Source of the DNA: Acholeplasmatales bacterium
GTDB taxonomy: Bacteria > Bacillota_I > Bacilli_A > Acholeplasmatales > Acholeplasmataceae
Length of the DNA: 57,477 bases
Direction: 5' to 3'
Assembly (NCBI GenBank): GCA_031284745.1
Contig: JAITXJ010000004.1
Location: 1 to 57,477, forward strand
Made by a program: the position numbers and the translations under genes. Below are positions 18,324 to 27,108 of the stretch, piece by piece. Numbering within the stretch: the stretch's first letter is position 1; each line of letters begins with the position of its first letter. A model generated the notes under the pieces. It did not search any database. It saw only the letters and a program-made list of their open reading frames with translations, and had not been told where the DNA came from.

Positions 18324-20489
18324 TTGGCCAACGATTTATTAGATTCCCTTTTAAGTAAATTATCCCCTTATATTCATAAAGAAAGCGATATTGCCCTAAT
18401 ATCGAAGGCTTTTTATTATGCCTTAGAAGCTCATGGAGATCAAAGAAGAAAGTCGGGAGAGCCTTACATTATCCACCCAATCGCTGTGGCGATCATTTTA
18501 ACCACTTTAAGAGTAGGACCATCAGCGATCATTGCCGCTATTTTGCATGATGTGGTCGAAGATACTCTTATAACATTACAAGATATTAAAAAAGAATTTA
18601 ATGAAGATATTTCCTCACTCATCGATGGGGTAACCAAAATATCACGGATTTCTTATAATGACGACAATAACTCAGAAAATCACCAAAAATTATTGATCGC
18701 GATGGCTAAAGATATTCGCGTTATCATCATCAAAATCGCTGATCGTCTTCATAATATGCGGACCCTTCAATTTATGGAAGAAGAAAAAAGGATTCGTATT
18801 TCCAAAGAAACCCTCGAAATTTATGCACCGCTTGCCCATCGTTTAGGTCTCTTTCGAATTAAAGGCGAATTAGAAGATTTATCTTTGTTTTATACCAATC
18901 CTTCCATGTATGAAAAAATTAAATCCTTAGTAGAAATAACTAGACAAAAAAGAGACTCCAACATTAATTTTATCATCGAAAGAATTCGTCACCTTTTTGA
19001 AGAAAATAAGATGGTCGATTTTGAAATTAAGGGGAGAATTAAAAATATTTATTCCATTTATAAAAAGATGGTGGTAAATAACAAAGATTTTGAAGATATC
19101 TATGATTTGCTGGCCATCCGCGTCATCGTAAGTCGAGTCGAAGATTGTTATCACGTTTTAGGTTTAATTCATGCTAACTTTTCCCCGATCCCAAAAAGAT
19201 TCAAAGATTATATTGCTGTACCCAAACCCAATATGTATCAAAGTTTACATACCACAGTTTTAAGTGATGATGAAACTCTTTTTGAAGTGCAAATTCGGAC
19301 CCGAGAAATGGATGATGTGGCGGAAAACGGAATTGCCGCTCATTGGGCTTATAAAGAAGATAAAGTTTATAACAAAGAAAAAGAGCAATTCGAAATTGCT
19401 TCGGCCCTTAGGTGGTACGGTGAACTATTAAAATTTAGCGAAGAAGACGGGGCCAATGAATCGGCTTTAGAATTTGTTGATACAATTAAAACCGATATTC
19501 TCGATGCTAATGTTTATGTCTATACTCCCAAAGGTTTAATAGTCGAATTACCCAAGGGCTCAACCCCGCTAGATCTGGCCTATAAAATTCATACCGATGT
19601 GGGTAATAAAACGGTCGGAGCGATTGTCAACAACCACATTGTTCCTCTGGATTATGAACTAAAAACTGGGGACATTGTTAATATAAAAACTAATAAAAAT
19701 TCTCTGGGACCTTCGGAAGATTGGTTGAAAATCGTTAAATCTCAGCATGCCCGCCATAAAATTAAAGCTTTTTTAAATGATTTAAATCATGATTACTTAG
19801 TGGAAAAAGGCAAAAATGAATATTTAGAAGAAGCCGCCGCTCAAAAGATTAGCGAGGTTTTAACTAACGAATTAGTGGCTAAATTCTTTTCCAAAAATAA
19901 TCTTAATACCACTGTTGAATTATTCTATGAAATCGGCAAAGGTATTCTGAGTCCCAAAACCGCCGTTAATATTATTTATGGAACAACTCAAAGTGTTTCT
20001 GCTTTAAGCAAACAAATGGAAAAAGCCACCCGGGCTTTAATAACCAACAGTGAAACAGGAGTCTATATTGAAGGATTAACTAATCCCTTAATTAAATTAG
20101 CTAGTTGTTGCAATCCAATACCGGGAGATGGGATCATCGGCTATGTTACTAAAAATCAAGGAATTGTGGTTCATGGAGACTATTGTCGAAATATCGATAT
20201 TTTAGATAAAAAACGATTCGTTGAAACCTATTGGGCCACCAATATTACACGAAAATTCGCTACGTGGTTAAAACTCATTTGTACTAATAGAGTTAGTTTG
20301 CTTCCGGAAATTATTAATAGCATTAATTCGCAAGGCGTGATGATCGCTGAGTTTCAATCGATTAATAGTTTTTTGGAAACTGTTATTAAAATGAAGATTT
20401 CCTTACAAAATAAAAGCCAACTCGATACTTTGATCGTTAATTTACGAAAAATTAAAGATATCCATTTAGTGGAAAGAGAGATTAAATAA
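18324..20489 (+). CDS. rel: Bifunctional (p)ppGpp synthetase/hydrolase
   Basis: This enzyme makes and degrades the stringent-response alarmone. The HD hydrolase domain shows HD residues H75-D76 in HDVVED. The synthetase domain shows R292FKD, the RXKD form found in bifunctional enzymes, and YQSLHTTV. TGS (about 392-450), the zinc-finger/RIS region with SCCNPIPGD, and a C-terminal ACT domain complete a full-length 721-residue protein. The start is TTG, one base after the apt stop, with no good SD, so translation probably depends on coupling to apt. Confidence 0.96.
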   Translation: MANDLLDSLLSKLSPYIHKESDIALISKAFYYALEAHGDQRRKSGEPYIIHPIAVAIILTTLRVGPSAIIAAILHDVVEDTLITLQDIKKEFNEDISSLIDGVTKISRISYNDDNNSENHQKLLIAMAKDIRVIIIKIADRLHNMRTLQFMEEEKRIRISKETLEIYAPLAHRLGLFRIKGELEDLSLFYTNPSMYEKIKSLVEITRQKRDSNINFIIERIRHLFEENKMVDFEIKGRIKNIYSIYKKMVVNNKDFEDIYDLLAIRVIVSRVEDCYHVLGLIHANFSPIPKRFKDYIAVPKPNMYQSLHTTVLSDDETLFEVQIRTREMDDVAENGIAAHWAYKEDKVYNKEKEQFEIASALRWYGELLKFSEEDGANESALEFVDTIKTDILDANVYVYTPKGLIVELPKGSTPLDLAYKIHTDVGNKTVGAIVNNHIVPLDYELKTGDIVNIKTNKNSLGPSEDWLKIVKSQHARHKIKAFLNDLNHDYLVEKGKNEYLEEAAAQKISEVLTNELVAKFFSKNNLNTTVELFYEIGKGILSPKTAVNIIYGTTQSVSALSKQMEKATRALITNSETGVYIEGLTNPLIKLASCCNPIPGDGIIGYVTKNQGIVVHGDYCRNIDILDKKRFVETYWATNITRKFATWLKLICTNRVSLLPEIINSINSQGVMIAEFQSINSFLETVIKMKISLQNKSQLDTLIVNLRKIKDIHLVEREIK

Positions 20490-20536
20490 GTAATAACCAC
20501 CTTATTTTCTTATTATAATAATAGGAGATTAAGTAA

Positions 20537-21220
20537 ATGAGTGAAATACATAAAATTAGAATTCAAGAACGACCACGAGAAAAGATTAATACTTTTGGGG
20601 CGAGTAGTTTAACCAATTATGAGTTATTACAAGTCATCTTAGGTACGGGTTGCAAAGATCAAGGAGTCGTAGAATTATCGATGGAAATTATAAGGCAATT
20701 TGGTTCGATTTATGATTTAGCCAACAAAAGCCCTCAACAAATAAAAAAAATTAAAGGCCTTAAAGATGCAAAAGCGGGATTATTACTCGCTGCTGTCGAA
20801 CTCGGTCGACGCATCTATGCAGGAGACCTTCGCCAAAAAACCCTTTTGAATGATCCTTTAATGATTTATCATTATTGCTTGGCTCAATATCAAAATATCT
20901 TTAAAGAAAAAATAATTTGTTTTTATGTCGATTTTGTTGGAAATCTCATCTTTGAAGAAGAAATACCCAGTAGTTACGAACAAGAGGCAACCTTCAATGG
21001 ACGGGATATTTGTTTAAGTGCAATCAAGTGTTCTTGTTATGGAGTAATCTTAACTCACAACCATCCTTCAGGAAATGCTAGTCCATCAAAAGCCGATATT
21101 GCAGCCACCAATAGTTTAGCAGCTATTTTGGAAGTTGCAAATATTCGCTTAGTGGACCACTTAATCATTGGTCAAGGGGAGTATTATTCCTTTTTACGTT
21201 GTCAAAAAATCAAGCTTTAA
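20537..21220 (+). CDS. radC: RadC-like JAB/MPN metalloprotein
   Basis: This is a UPF0758-family protein with an N-terminal helix-hairpin-helix-like region (about 20-85) and a C-terminal JAB domain carrying the metal motif THNHPSGNASPSKAD. Its role in DNA repair is historical and unproven. SD AGGAG (20523-20527) is 9 nt before the ATG, with a TATAAT just upstream. It overlaps the convergent carboxypeptidase gene by 4 nt at the stop codons. Confidence 0.92.
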   Translation: MSEIHKIRIQERPREKINTFGASSLTNYELLQVILGTGCKDQGVVELSMEIIRQFGSIYDLANKSPQQIKKIKGLKDAKAGLLLAAVELGRRIYAGDLRQKTLLNDPLMIYHYCLAQYQNIFKEKIICFYVDFVGNLIFEEEIPSSYEQEATFNGRDICLSAIKCSCYGVILTHNHPSGNASPSKADIAATNSLAAILEVANIRLVDHLIIGQGEYYSFLRCQKIKL

Positions 21221-22701
21221 TGAAATTTACCTTTTAAATAGTCCAAATAATATTGGGGATTAAAATTCTCCCCACAAGCTCCTAAAATAATTTCTTTTGA
21301 ATTTTTCGATGCTCCAAATTGATGAATGTGCTCTTTTAACCATTTACTAATAATAGAATAATTATTTTCTTTTAAAGCTTTCTCCACATCGATTTCTCGT
21401 GCTAAAGCCTGATAAAACTGAGAAGCAAAGGCGCTGCCTAAAGCATAGGTGGGAAAATAGCCAAAGGAACCACCAGCCCAATGAATATCTTGTAAAATAC
21501 CTTCTTGGTCATTAGTAATCTCCACTCCTAGATATTTTAAATATAGGTCATTCCAAAGTTTTGGGAGTTGGCTAGCTTTAATATCCGTAGAAAAAATAAC
21601 TTTTTCGATTTCATAGCGAACTAAGACATGTAGCGGATAGGTGAATTCATCAGCCTCAATCCTTATTTTTGAAAGCTTAGGTGTATTAATGTAGGTCAAG
21701 AAATCTTCCATAGAAATCGATTTAAGGTTTTTAAAAACTTTGATTAACTGAGGGTAGTGAGCAATCCAAAAACTCTGACCGCGACCAATAATATTTTCTA
21801 AAAAGCGTGATTGCGATTCATGTAAGGCCATATTGGTTACACTATGTAAAATAGTTCCATCAAAGGCGGGATTAATTTGTTGTTCAAAAATAGCATGTCC
21901 CATTTCATGCATAGTCGAAAAAATATTTGATTCAAAATTGTGAGGCAAAAATCTGGTCGTAATCCTTGTATCTTTAGAAGTAATGCCAGAAGTAAAGGGA
22001 TGAACGCTCTGTCTGATTTCCCCTCTGGTTAAATCATAGCCTAAAACTTTTGCCAGATAATTAGAAAATTGTGCTTGTTGAGCTACTGGGTAGGTTTTTT
22101 TAGTAAACAAGTGATCAACATTTTTAAAATTATGAACTTTTTTTAAAATGAAAGGGACTAATTCTTTCTTGATTAAATCAAAAAAATGATCATAATCTTT
22201 AGTGGTTAATCCCTTTTCATATGCATCCAAATAAATATCATATCCGCTTAAATTTGGCTTAGCTAAATAATTTAAAAATTTTCTTTTTGTATCAATAATC
22301 GTTTGAAGGCATCCTTCAAAAATGCTAAAATCGCTTTTTTGACGAGCTTGAGCCCAGATACTTTCCGATTTGGTTAATAGTACGTTATAGGCGATTAATT
22401 CTTCTTTAGGAATAGCTAAAGTTTGCTCATAATCTTCTAAACATTTGCTAACCTCACAGCGAAGATCTTCATCAATAAGTGAATCATCGGATTGAAAGAT
22501 TTTTTTTAAAAGATCTAATCGCTCTGGACTATAGCTCTTTTCATAAACTAATCGATAAATACTTTCATAAGCCTTACTATAAGTATCTAAAGAACCTTCT
22601 GGTGCATTAGTTTCATGATCAAAATTTAAGACCCAACCCGCATAAGTAAGACTAAAGATCTCCTCTCTAATTTGATAATACTTTTTAATAATTTCTTGCA
22701 T
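21217..22701 (-). CDS. Thermostable carboxypeptidase, M32 (Taq) family
   Basis: This is a cytosolic zinc carboxypeptidase that trims peptides from the C-terminus. The zinc motif HEMGH (265-269), the family segment DTRITTRF just before it, HESQSR, and IRIEADEFTYPLHVLVRYE are all present, and the length of 494 residues is normal. The SD AAGGGG precedes the ATG. It begins 9 nt after the end of the second mgtE gene and is probably co-transcribed with the mgtE pair. Confidence 0.93.
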   Translation of the reverse strand: MQEIIKKYYQIREEIFSLTYAGWVLNFDHETNAPEGSLDTYSKAYESIYRLVYEKSYSPERLDLLKKIFQSDDSLIDEDLRCEVSKCLEDYEQTLAIPKEELIAYNVLLTKSESIWAQARQKSDFSIFEGCLQTIIDTKRKFLNYLAKPNLSGYDIYLDAYEKGLTTKDYDHFFDLIKKELVPFILKKVHNFKNVDHLFTKKTYPVAQQAQFSNYLAKVLGYDLTRGEIRQSVHPFTSGITSKDTRITTRFLPHNFESNIFSTMHEMGHAIFEQQINPAFDGTILHSVTNMALHESQSRFLENIIGRGQSFWIAHYPQLIKVFKNLKSISMEDFLTYINTPKLSKIRIEADEFTYPLHVLVRYEIEKVIFSTDIKASQLPKLWNDLYLKYLGVEITNDQEGILQDIHWAGGSFGYFPTYALGSAFASQFYQALAREIDVEKALKENNYSIISKWLKEHIHQFGASKNSKEIILGACGENFNPQYYLDYLKGKFH

Positions 22702-22710
22702 ATTTTCCCC

Positions 22711-24045
22711 TTATAAAATGATAATCGTTGCAATAACAATATATGATATTAAAGCAAAAATATCATTAATAGTCGAAATAGTCGGACCACTAGCGCTAAT
22801 TGGATCAATTTTAATGCGATAGAAGCCCAATGGTAGAAGGGTGGCACTGCTTCCCGAAACAAACATGGAAATAAAGAGTGATAAACCAACGACAACCCCT
22901 AATTTAATATTAAAGAAATCATTATTATCCACTTTTAGAATGAATAAACAACCAATTGCAAAGCCACAGCCAACAATTCCGATGATTAAACTATTAATAA
23001 GTGATATTAGTAATTCTTTATTTATATGTTTTTTTCTCTCCGGCTTTTTTGTTAAAATTCCGCTAGATAAACCCAAAATCGTCGTTGCTATACCTTGATT
23101 ACCAATATTCCCCGCCATTCCTAAAATCATCGGTTGAAAAAAGGCCAAGGCCCAAATGCTATTAATCGTGTCTTCAAAGCGCGAGATGAGCAAGGCAATC
23201 AACAAATTACAAATAATACTAACAATGAGCCAAGGTAAACGTGAAATCACACGCGGTAAAACCTTTTTATCCTCATCATCTAAGTGGGCATTAGTAATCG
23301 CTCGTGCCGTATCTTCATAGGTTTCTTTGATTTCACTTAAAATATCATCAGCGGAGATAATACCAGTTAACTGATGTTGTTCATTTAGCACTGGGATTAC
23401 TAATAAGTCATAATCGGATACCTTATCAATAACTAAGGATGTTGAATCGGTTTCTGCCACCCAAATATAATTTTTATTAACTAGCTCACTAACCATCAAA
23501 TTTGGGTTAGTTGTAATCAATTCCTTTAAATAGATGGTTCCGATTAAGGTCTTATCTTCATCGACATAAAAAATAGTATCGATATAATCATTTTCATTCA
23601 TGCGATTGATAATATCTTTTAATGCCAGGTGAACACTCACATCATTACTAATCGTTAAGTACTCATAGGCCATCATGGAAGCAGCACTATTTTCCTGATA
23701 TAATAATAAATATTTAATTTGTTCTTTTTTCTTCCCTTTTAATAAGCCCAAGATTTCTTGTTGTTCTTCTTCTTCGAGATTTTCCACTATATTCGCCAAA
23801 TCATCAGTTTCCAAATCACCTAGCATAGTTTTAGCCAAGGTTTTATTTAAGGAAATGATAATTTGATAAGCATTTTTAACTTCTAAATGAGTTAATACTA
23901 AGGCTCTTTTATTAGCCGGTAATAGGTGAATAATTTTTAATTGTTTTTCTAAAGGAAGATTACTAATTATTTTAGCAATATCATATTCTTCTAATTTAAT
24001 TAATTTTTTGAGATTAATCGCGTCAAAAATATCTAATTGTTTCAT
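22711..24045 (-). CDS. mgtE: Magnesium transporter MgtE, second copy
   Basis: This is an MgtE-type Mg2+ channel with the N domain (about 1-125), two CBS domains (about 130-250, YLTISNDVSVHLALKDI and VIPVLNEQHQLTGIISADDIL), a connecting helix and five C-terminal membrane helices (about 270-444). The pore helix region with GNIGNQGIATTIL is recognisable. It overlaps the first copy by 4 nt (ATGA), so the two are translationally coupled. The copies share architecture but differ clearly in sequence, so this is an old duplication and the proteins may form homodimers or heterodimers. Confidence 0.93.
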   Translation of the reverse strand: MKQLDIFDAINLKKLIKLEEYDIAKIISNLPLEKQLKIIHLLPANKRALVLTHLEVKNAYQIIISLNKTLAKTMLGDLETDDLANIVENLEEEEQQEILGLLKGKKKEQIKYLLLYQENSAASMMAYEYLTISNDVSVHLALKDIINRMNENDYIDTIFYVDEDKTLIGTIYLKELITTNPNLMVSELVNKNYIWVAETDSTSLVIDKVSDYDLLVIPVLNEQHQLTGIISADDILSEIKETYEDTARAITNAHLDDEDKKVLPRVISRLPWLIVSIICNLLIALLISRFEDTINSIWALAFFQPMILGMAGNIGNQGIATTILGLSSGILTKKPERKKHINKELLISLINSLIIGIVGCGFAIGCLFILKVDNNDFFNIKLGVVVGLSLFISMFVSGSSATLLPLGFYRIKIDPISASGPTISTINDIFALISYIVIATIIIL

Positions 24046-25373
24046 AGTAGACCTCCCAAAAAGATTAAAGCGAAAGAAAAATAAATCAAAAGTGAACTAA
24101 TATCGATCAAGGTCGTAATAAAGGGGCCACTAGCAATAGCGGGATCAAATTTAAAAAGTTTCAAAGTAATCGGAACAATAATGGCGATTAGTGGAGCGAA
24201 AACGACCGTCACACAAAGGCTCAAACCAACAACCAAGGCAATTTTCATAATTTCAACATTAAAATTAGTGATATAACCAAAGGCAATGGTAATTCCAAAG
24301 GCAATTAAGCCTTCAATTATCCCATTGATCAAACTAGTTATTAATTCTCGAACCACATTATTTTTTAATTTTTTAGATTTTTTTTGTAATAAACTTAATG
24401 TAATACCCAAAGTTTGACTACCCACATCACCGCCGGCATCTAAAACTAAGGGTTCGAAGATCATTAACATCGGTACTAAAATTAAAATATTTTCAAAAAT
24501 TCCGGTTATAAAAGTTACCAAGAGGGACAAGCCTAAAAAAAGAATCAACCATGGTAGTCTTCTTAGAGATTGAATTAAAGGTTTGCTGCGACGATCCTTC
24601 GTCGAAATACCCGTTAAACGGCGTAAATCTTCATCAGTTTCTTCTTTAAGGACTTCAATGGCATCATCTAAAGTTATAATCCCCTCTAAAGAGCCACCAG
24701 CCGAGATAACTGGCATATCCGTAAGCGAATAATTACGCATATCGTTGATCGCATTTTCGATAAAATTAGTATCTAAGGTTTTCGAGGTATTTTCAATTAA
24801 TTCCGTAACTTTTAAGGGGCTACGGGCTTTAAGTAAACTATTTAAAGGAATTGTTCCTAAGTAAATATTTTTTTCATCAACAACGAAAATTGTCGAAATG
24901 TGTTCAACTTCCTTACCTTGTTCAATTAATTTCTTGGTCGCTACTTTAACATCATCTTGATCTAAAACACTAATAAAAGAGGTATTCATATGAGCACCAA
25001 CTTCTTTTTCCTTATATTCTAGTAATTCTCGAACATCCGCTTTGTCTTGCTCATCCTGCAAGGCAATAATACTTTCTTGGTCCTCATTATTTAATTCGTT
25101 TAAAATATCCACCACGTCATCGAGTTCCAAATTACTAATGACGTCGCTTTTCAACTGAGGGTCTAAGTTAACCAAAATTTCGGCAGAATCTTCTGGGTTA
25201 TAACTTAACACTTCAGCGATCATTTCTGCCGAGGCAAATTTCATAAAAAGTTCTTGGTCTTCTTTATTTAACGCAAAAAACTCTTTCGATAAATCAAAAG
25301 GGTGAAATGATTCAAGATATTGGACAATGGCTTCTTGGTCGAAAGAATTTAAGACCGAACTTAATTTTTCCAT
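24042..25373 (-). CDS. mgtE: Magnesium transporter MgtE, first copy
   Basis: This is a full-length MgtE channel: an acidic N domain (DLDDVVDIL-type repeats), a CBS pair (about 130-250, VTELIENTSK, DMPVISAGGSLEGIITLDDAIEVL), a linker rich in charged residues, and five membrane helices with the pore segment GGDVGSQTLGITL. The N and CBS domains sense cytosolic Mg2+ and close the pore in characterised homologues. There is no SD; the -10 box ends 6 nt before the ATG. The first gene of mgtE-mgtE-carboxypeptidase. Confidence 0.94.
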   Translation of the reverse strand: MEKLSSVLNSFDQEAIVQYLESFHPFDLSKEFFALNKEDQELFMKFASAEMIAEVLSYNPEDSAEILVNLDPQLKSDVISNLELDDVVDILNELNNEDQESIIALQDEQDKADVRELLEYKEKEVGAHMNTSFISVLDQDDVKVATKKLIEQGKEVEHISTIFVVDEKNIYLGTIPLNSLLKARSPLKVTELIENTSKTLDTNFIENAINDMRNYSLTDMPVISAGGSLEGIITLDDAIEVLKEETDEDLRRLTGISTKDRRSKPLIQSLRRLPWLILFLGLSLLVTFITGIFENILILVPMLMIFEPLVLDAGGDVGSQTLGITLSLLQKKSKKLKNNVVRELITSLINGIIEGLIAFGITIAFGYITNFNVEIMKIALVVGLSLCVTVVFAPLIAIIVPITLKLFKFDPAIASGPFITTLIDISSLLIYFSFALIFLGGLL

Positions 25374-25385
25374 ACAAGTATTTTA
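25374..25385 (-). promoter_or_regulatory. Leaderless promoter of the mgtE operon
   Basis: On the minus strand an extended -10 (TGATAAAAT; core 25380-25385) ends 6 nt before the ATG of the first mgtE. No leader, and therefore no M-box riboswitch, can exist on this transcript. Confidence 0.6.
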
Positions 25386-25510
25386 TCACAAATTAAGATA
25401 ACTCATTACATAGTTAAAAAAAAGTGACAAAAGCTCTAAATATTTTCTCAAAAAAAGTAAACTATTTTACTTTTAAAAAATAAATAAAAATCAAATATTC
25501 TTTGGCCAAC

Positions 25511-25537
25511 AAAAAAACTCTCTTTTTAGAGAGTTTT
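25511..25537 (-). terminator. Rho-independent terminator of hup
   Basis: A perfect 10-bp stem (25514-25523 with 25528-25537, loop TTTT) is followed on the minus strand by a T run (A run 25511-25517 on the plus strand). It lies 25 nt behind the hup stop. Confidence 0.85.
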
Positions 25538-25561
25538 AATGTTCAGTGCCTTTTAAAAATA

Positions 25562-25837
25562 TTAAGCCTTAACAGCTTCTTTTAATTGTTTTCCGGCTTT
25601 AAATGCTGGGGTTCTTTGTTCAGGAATATCAATAGTTTCCGCTGTACGAGGGTTAACTCCACGACGAGAAACTCTAGTTCTTACCTCGAAAGTACCAAGG
25701 CCAGTAATAACAACTTTTTCTCCACTTGCTAAAGTTTCACAAACTTTATCCACCAATGCTCCAACTAAATCATTTACTTCTTTAACAGAGTAATTTAAAT
25801 CTTGGGCTAATACAACTACTAATTCAGTTTTGTTCAT
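25562..25837 (-). CDS. hup: HU-type DNA-binding protein
   Basis: This is a small basic histone-like protein that dimerises and bends DNA. It has 91 residues with the family pattern MNKTELV, the dimerisation helices, GTFEVRTRVSRRGVNPRT (the beta-arm base) and a C-terminal PAFKAGKQLKEAV. The SD AAGGAG is 8 nt before the ATG. Single-gene unit with its own promoter and terminator. Located next to gpsA as in many Bacillota. Confidence 0.97.
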   Translation of the reverse strand: MNKTELVVVLAQDLNYSVKEVNDLVGALVDKVCETLASGEKVVITGLGTFEVRTRVSRRGVNPRTAETIDIPEQRTPAFKAGKQLKEAVKA

Positions 25838-25850
25838 ATTAAGATCTCCT

Positions 25851-25888
25851 TCTTAATGGCAAGAATAATCTTACCGCTTAATATTATA
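25851..25888 (-). promoter_or_regulatory. hup promoter and leader
   Basis: The minus strand carries TATAAT (25883-25888) and a leader of roughly 40 nt ending in AAGGAG. Complementary AAGAT and ATCTT segments flank the SD and could place it in a loop. The -35 box is weak. Confidence 0.5.
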
Positions 25889-25972
25889 TCAAAAAAAGCT
25901 ATAAATTAAAATTTTTTATTGTCATAATCATAAATTACCAATCATAGAGCCAATTTATTATTTTGAAAAGAC

Positions 25973-26029
25973 CGCTTTATTATCAACTTTATTCCTCAAA
26001 AATCTAATTTCTCTCGCTTTATTATCCAC
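25973..26029. repeat. Two direct 15-nt repeats with DnaA-box-like cores
   Basis: CGCTTTATTATCAAC (25973-25987) and CGCTTTATTATCCAC (26015-26029) differ at one base and are spaced 42 nt start to start, about four helical turns. Their cores TTATCAAC and TTATCCAC resemble the DnaA box TTATNCACA, but neither matches it fully. They lie between hup and gpsA, upstream of the hup promoter. Confidence 0.5.
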
Positions 26030-26089
26030 GCGAAATGAAAAATTTTGTATACTTAGAATAGGAATTAACTTATTTTATTTAATACTATT

Positions 26090-26124
26090 AAAGAAAAGTT
26101 TGGAGTAAATTTTATAATTTACTC
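26090..26124 (-). terminator. Probable terminator of the cmk-rpsA-der-gpsA operon
   Basis: A perfect 9-bp stem GAGTAAATT/AATTTACTC (26103-26111 with 26116-26124) has a 4-nt loop and includes the gpsA stop codon. A moderately T-rich stretch follows on the minus strand. Confidence 0.55.
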
Positions 26125-27108
26125 ATCCTTTAAAGCCCGCATGAGAAGTTCTTTAATACATTGATTTTTATCTTTACCTTCAAATAGCATCGCATAAGCC
26201 ACACTAATAATTGGTAATTCAACATCATGATTAATGCTGAGACGATGAAGAGCCTCAATCGAGCGAACTCCCTCAATTGTTTGTTTCTCTTGTTGAAAAA
26301 TTTCATCCAAACTCATCCCTTTTGCAATGCTTAAACCACAACGATAATTACGAGAATTATAACTAGTGGCGGTGACAATTAAATCGCCAATTCCCGTTAA
26401 ACCATACACTGTTTTCTTTTTTCCCCCTAAAACTTTAATAATCACCAAAAGTTCTTTTAAACCTCGAGTTATTAAAGCGGCCCGGGCGTTTTCTCCCATG
26501 GAGGGCATCCCACCAAGAATTCCCGCAATGACCGCCATCGCATTTTTAGCGGAAGCGCAGACTTCGGAACCAATGACATCTTTTGAGGTATAAACTCTTA
26601 AATAGGTATTGTTGGTAAATAAGCTCTGCGTCATTTTAGCAAGTCTTTGATTTTTCGAAGAAGCTACTAAAAGTGTTAATTTTCGTTCAATTACTTCTTC
26701 GGCATGGGATGGACCAGTCAAGTTTACATAGCCTTGTAAATTTTCCTTGGGAATTAAAGCCTTAACTTGCTCACCAACGCTTAAGAAATTATCAGGATTT
26801 ATTCCCTTACTGACATTAATAAAAACATAAGCTCTACTCAACGGTAACAAAGACTTAAGAAGACTCTCGGTGGCCTTAGTTGGCACACAAATGACGAGAA
26901 TTTCCGAGTGTTCTTTAGCGATGGCTAAATTGGTGGTAGCGGTAATACTAGGTGCTAAAACATTTTTAAAAAAAGGATGTTGATGGTTATTAATCGAATT
27001 AACCATTTCTAGTTTAACGTCATAAACCAAAACCTCATGATGATTGTCGTCTAAAACCTGGGCCAGGGTGACTCCCCAGGCTCCTCCGCCTAAAATACTA
27101 ATTTTCAT
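26119..27108 (-). CDS. gpsA: NAD(P)-dependent glycerol-3-phosphate dehydrogenase
   Basis: This enzyme reduces dihydroxyacetone phosphate to sn-glycerol-3-phosphate for phospholipid synthesis. It has the Rossmann motif GGGAWG near the N-terminus, the catalytic Lys in ASAKNAMA, GLTGIGDLIVTATSYNSRN and a NYRCG motif. The start at 27108 has a strong GGAGG upstream and gives 329 residues. A TTG at 27129 would put that SD inside the gene. It overlaps der by 11 nt. It supplies substrate for plsY at 35923. Confidence 0.95.
   Translation of the reverse strand: MKISILGGGAWGVTLAQVLDDNHHEVLVYDVKLEMVNSINNHQHPFFKNVLAPSITATTNLAIAKEHSEILVICVPTKATESLLKSLLPLSRAYVFINVSKGINPDNFLSVGEQVKALIPKENLQGYVNLTGPSHAEEVIERKLTLLVASSKNQRLAKMTQSLFTNNTYLRVYTSKDVIGSEVCASAKNAMAVIAGILGGMPSMGENARAALITRGLKELLVIIKVLGGKKKTVYGLTGIGDLIVTATSYNSRNYRCGLSIAKGMSLDEIFQQEKQTIEGVRSIEALHRLSINHDVELPIISVAYAMLFEGKDKNQCIKELLMRALKDE

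Noticed and set aside
25374-25561. Possible M-box magnesium riboswitch upstream of mgtE
   Set aside because: The -10 box ends 6 nt before the ATG, so there is no leader; the rest of the gap belongs to the hup terminator.
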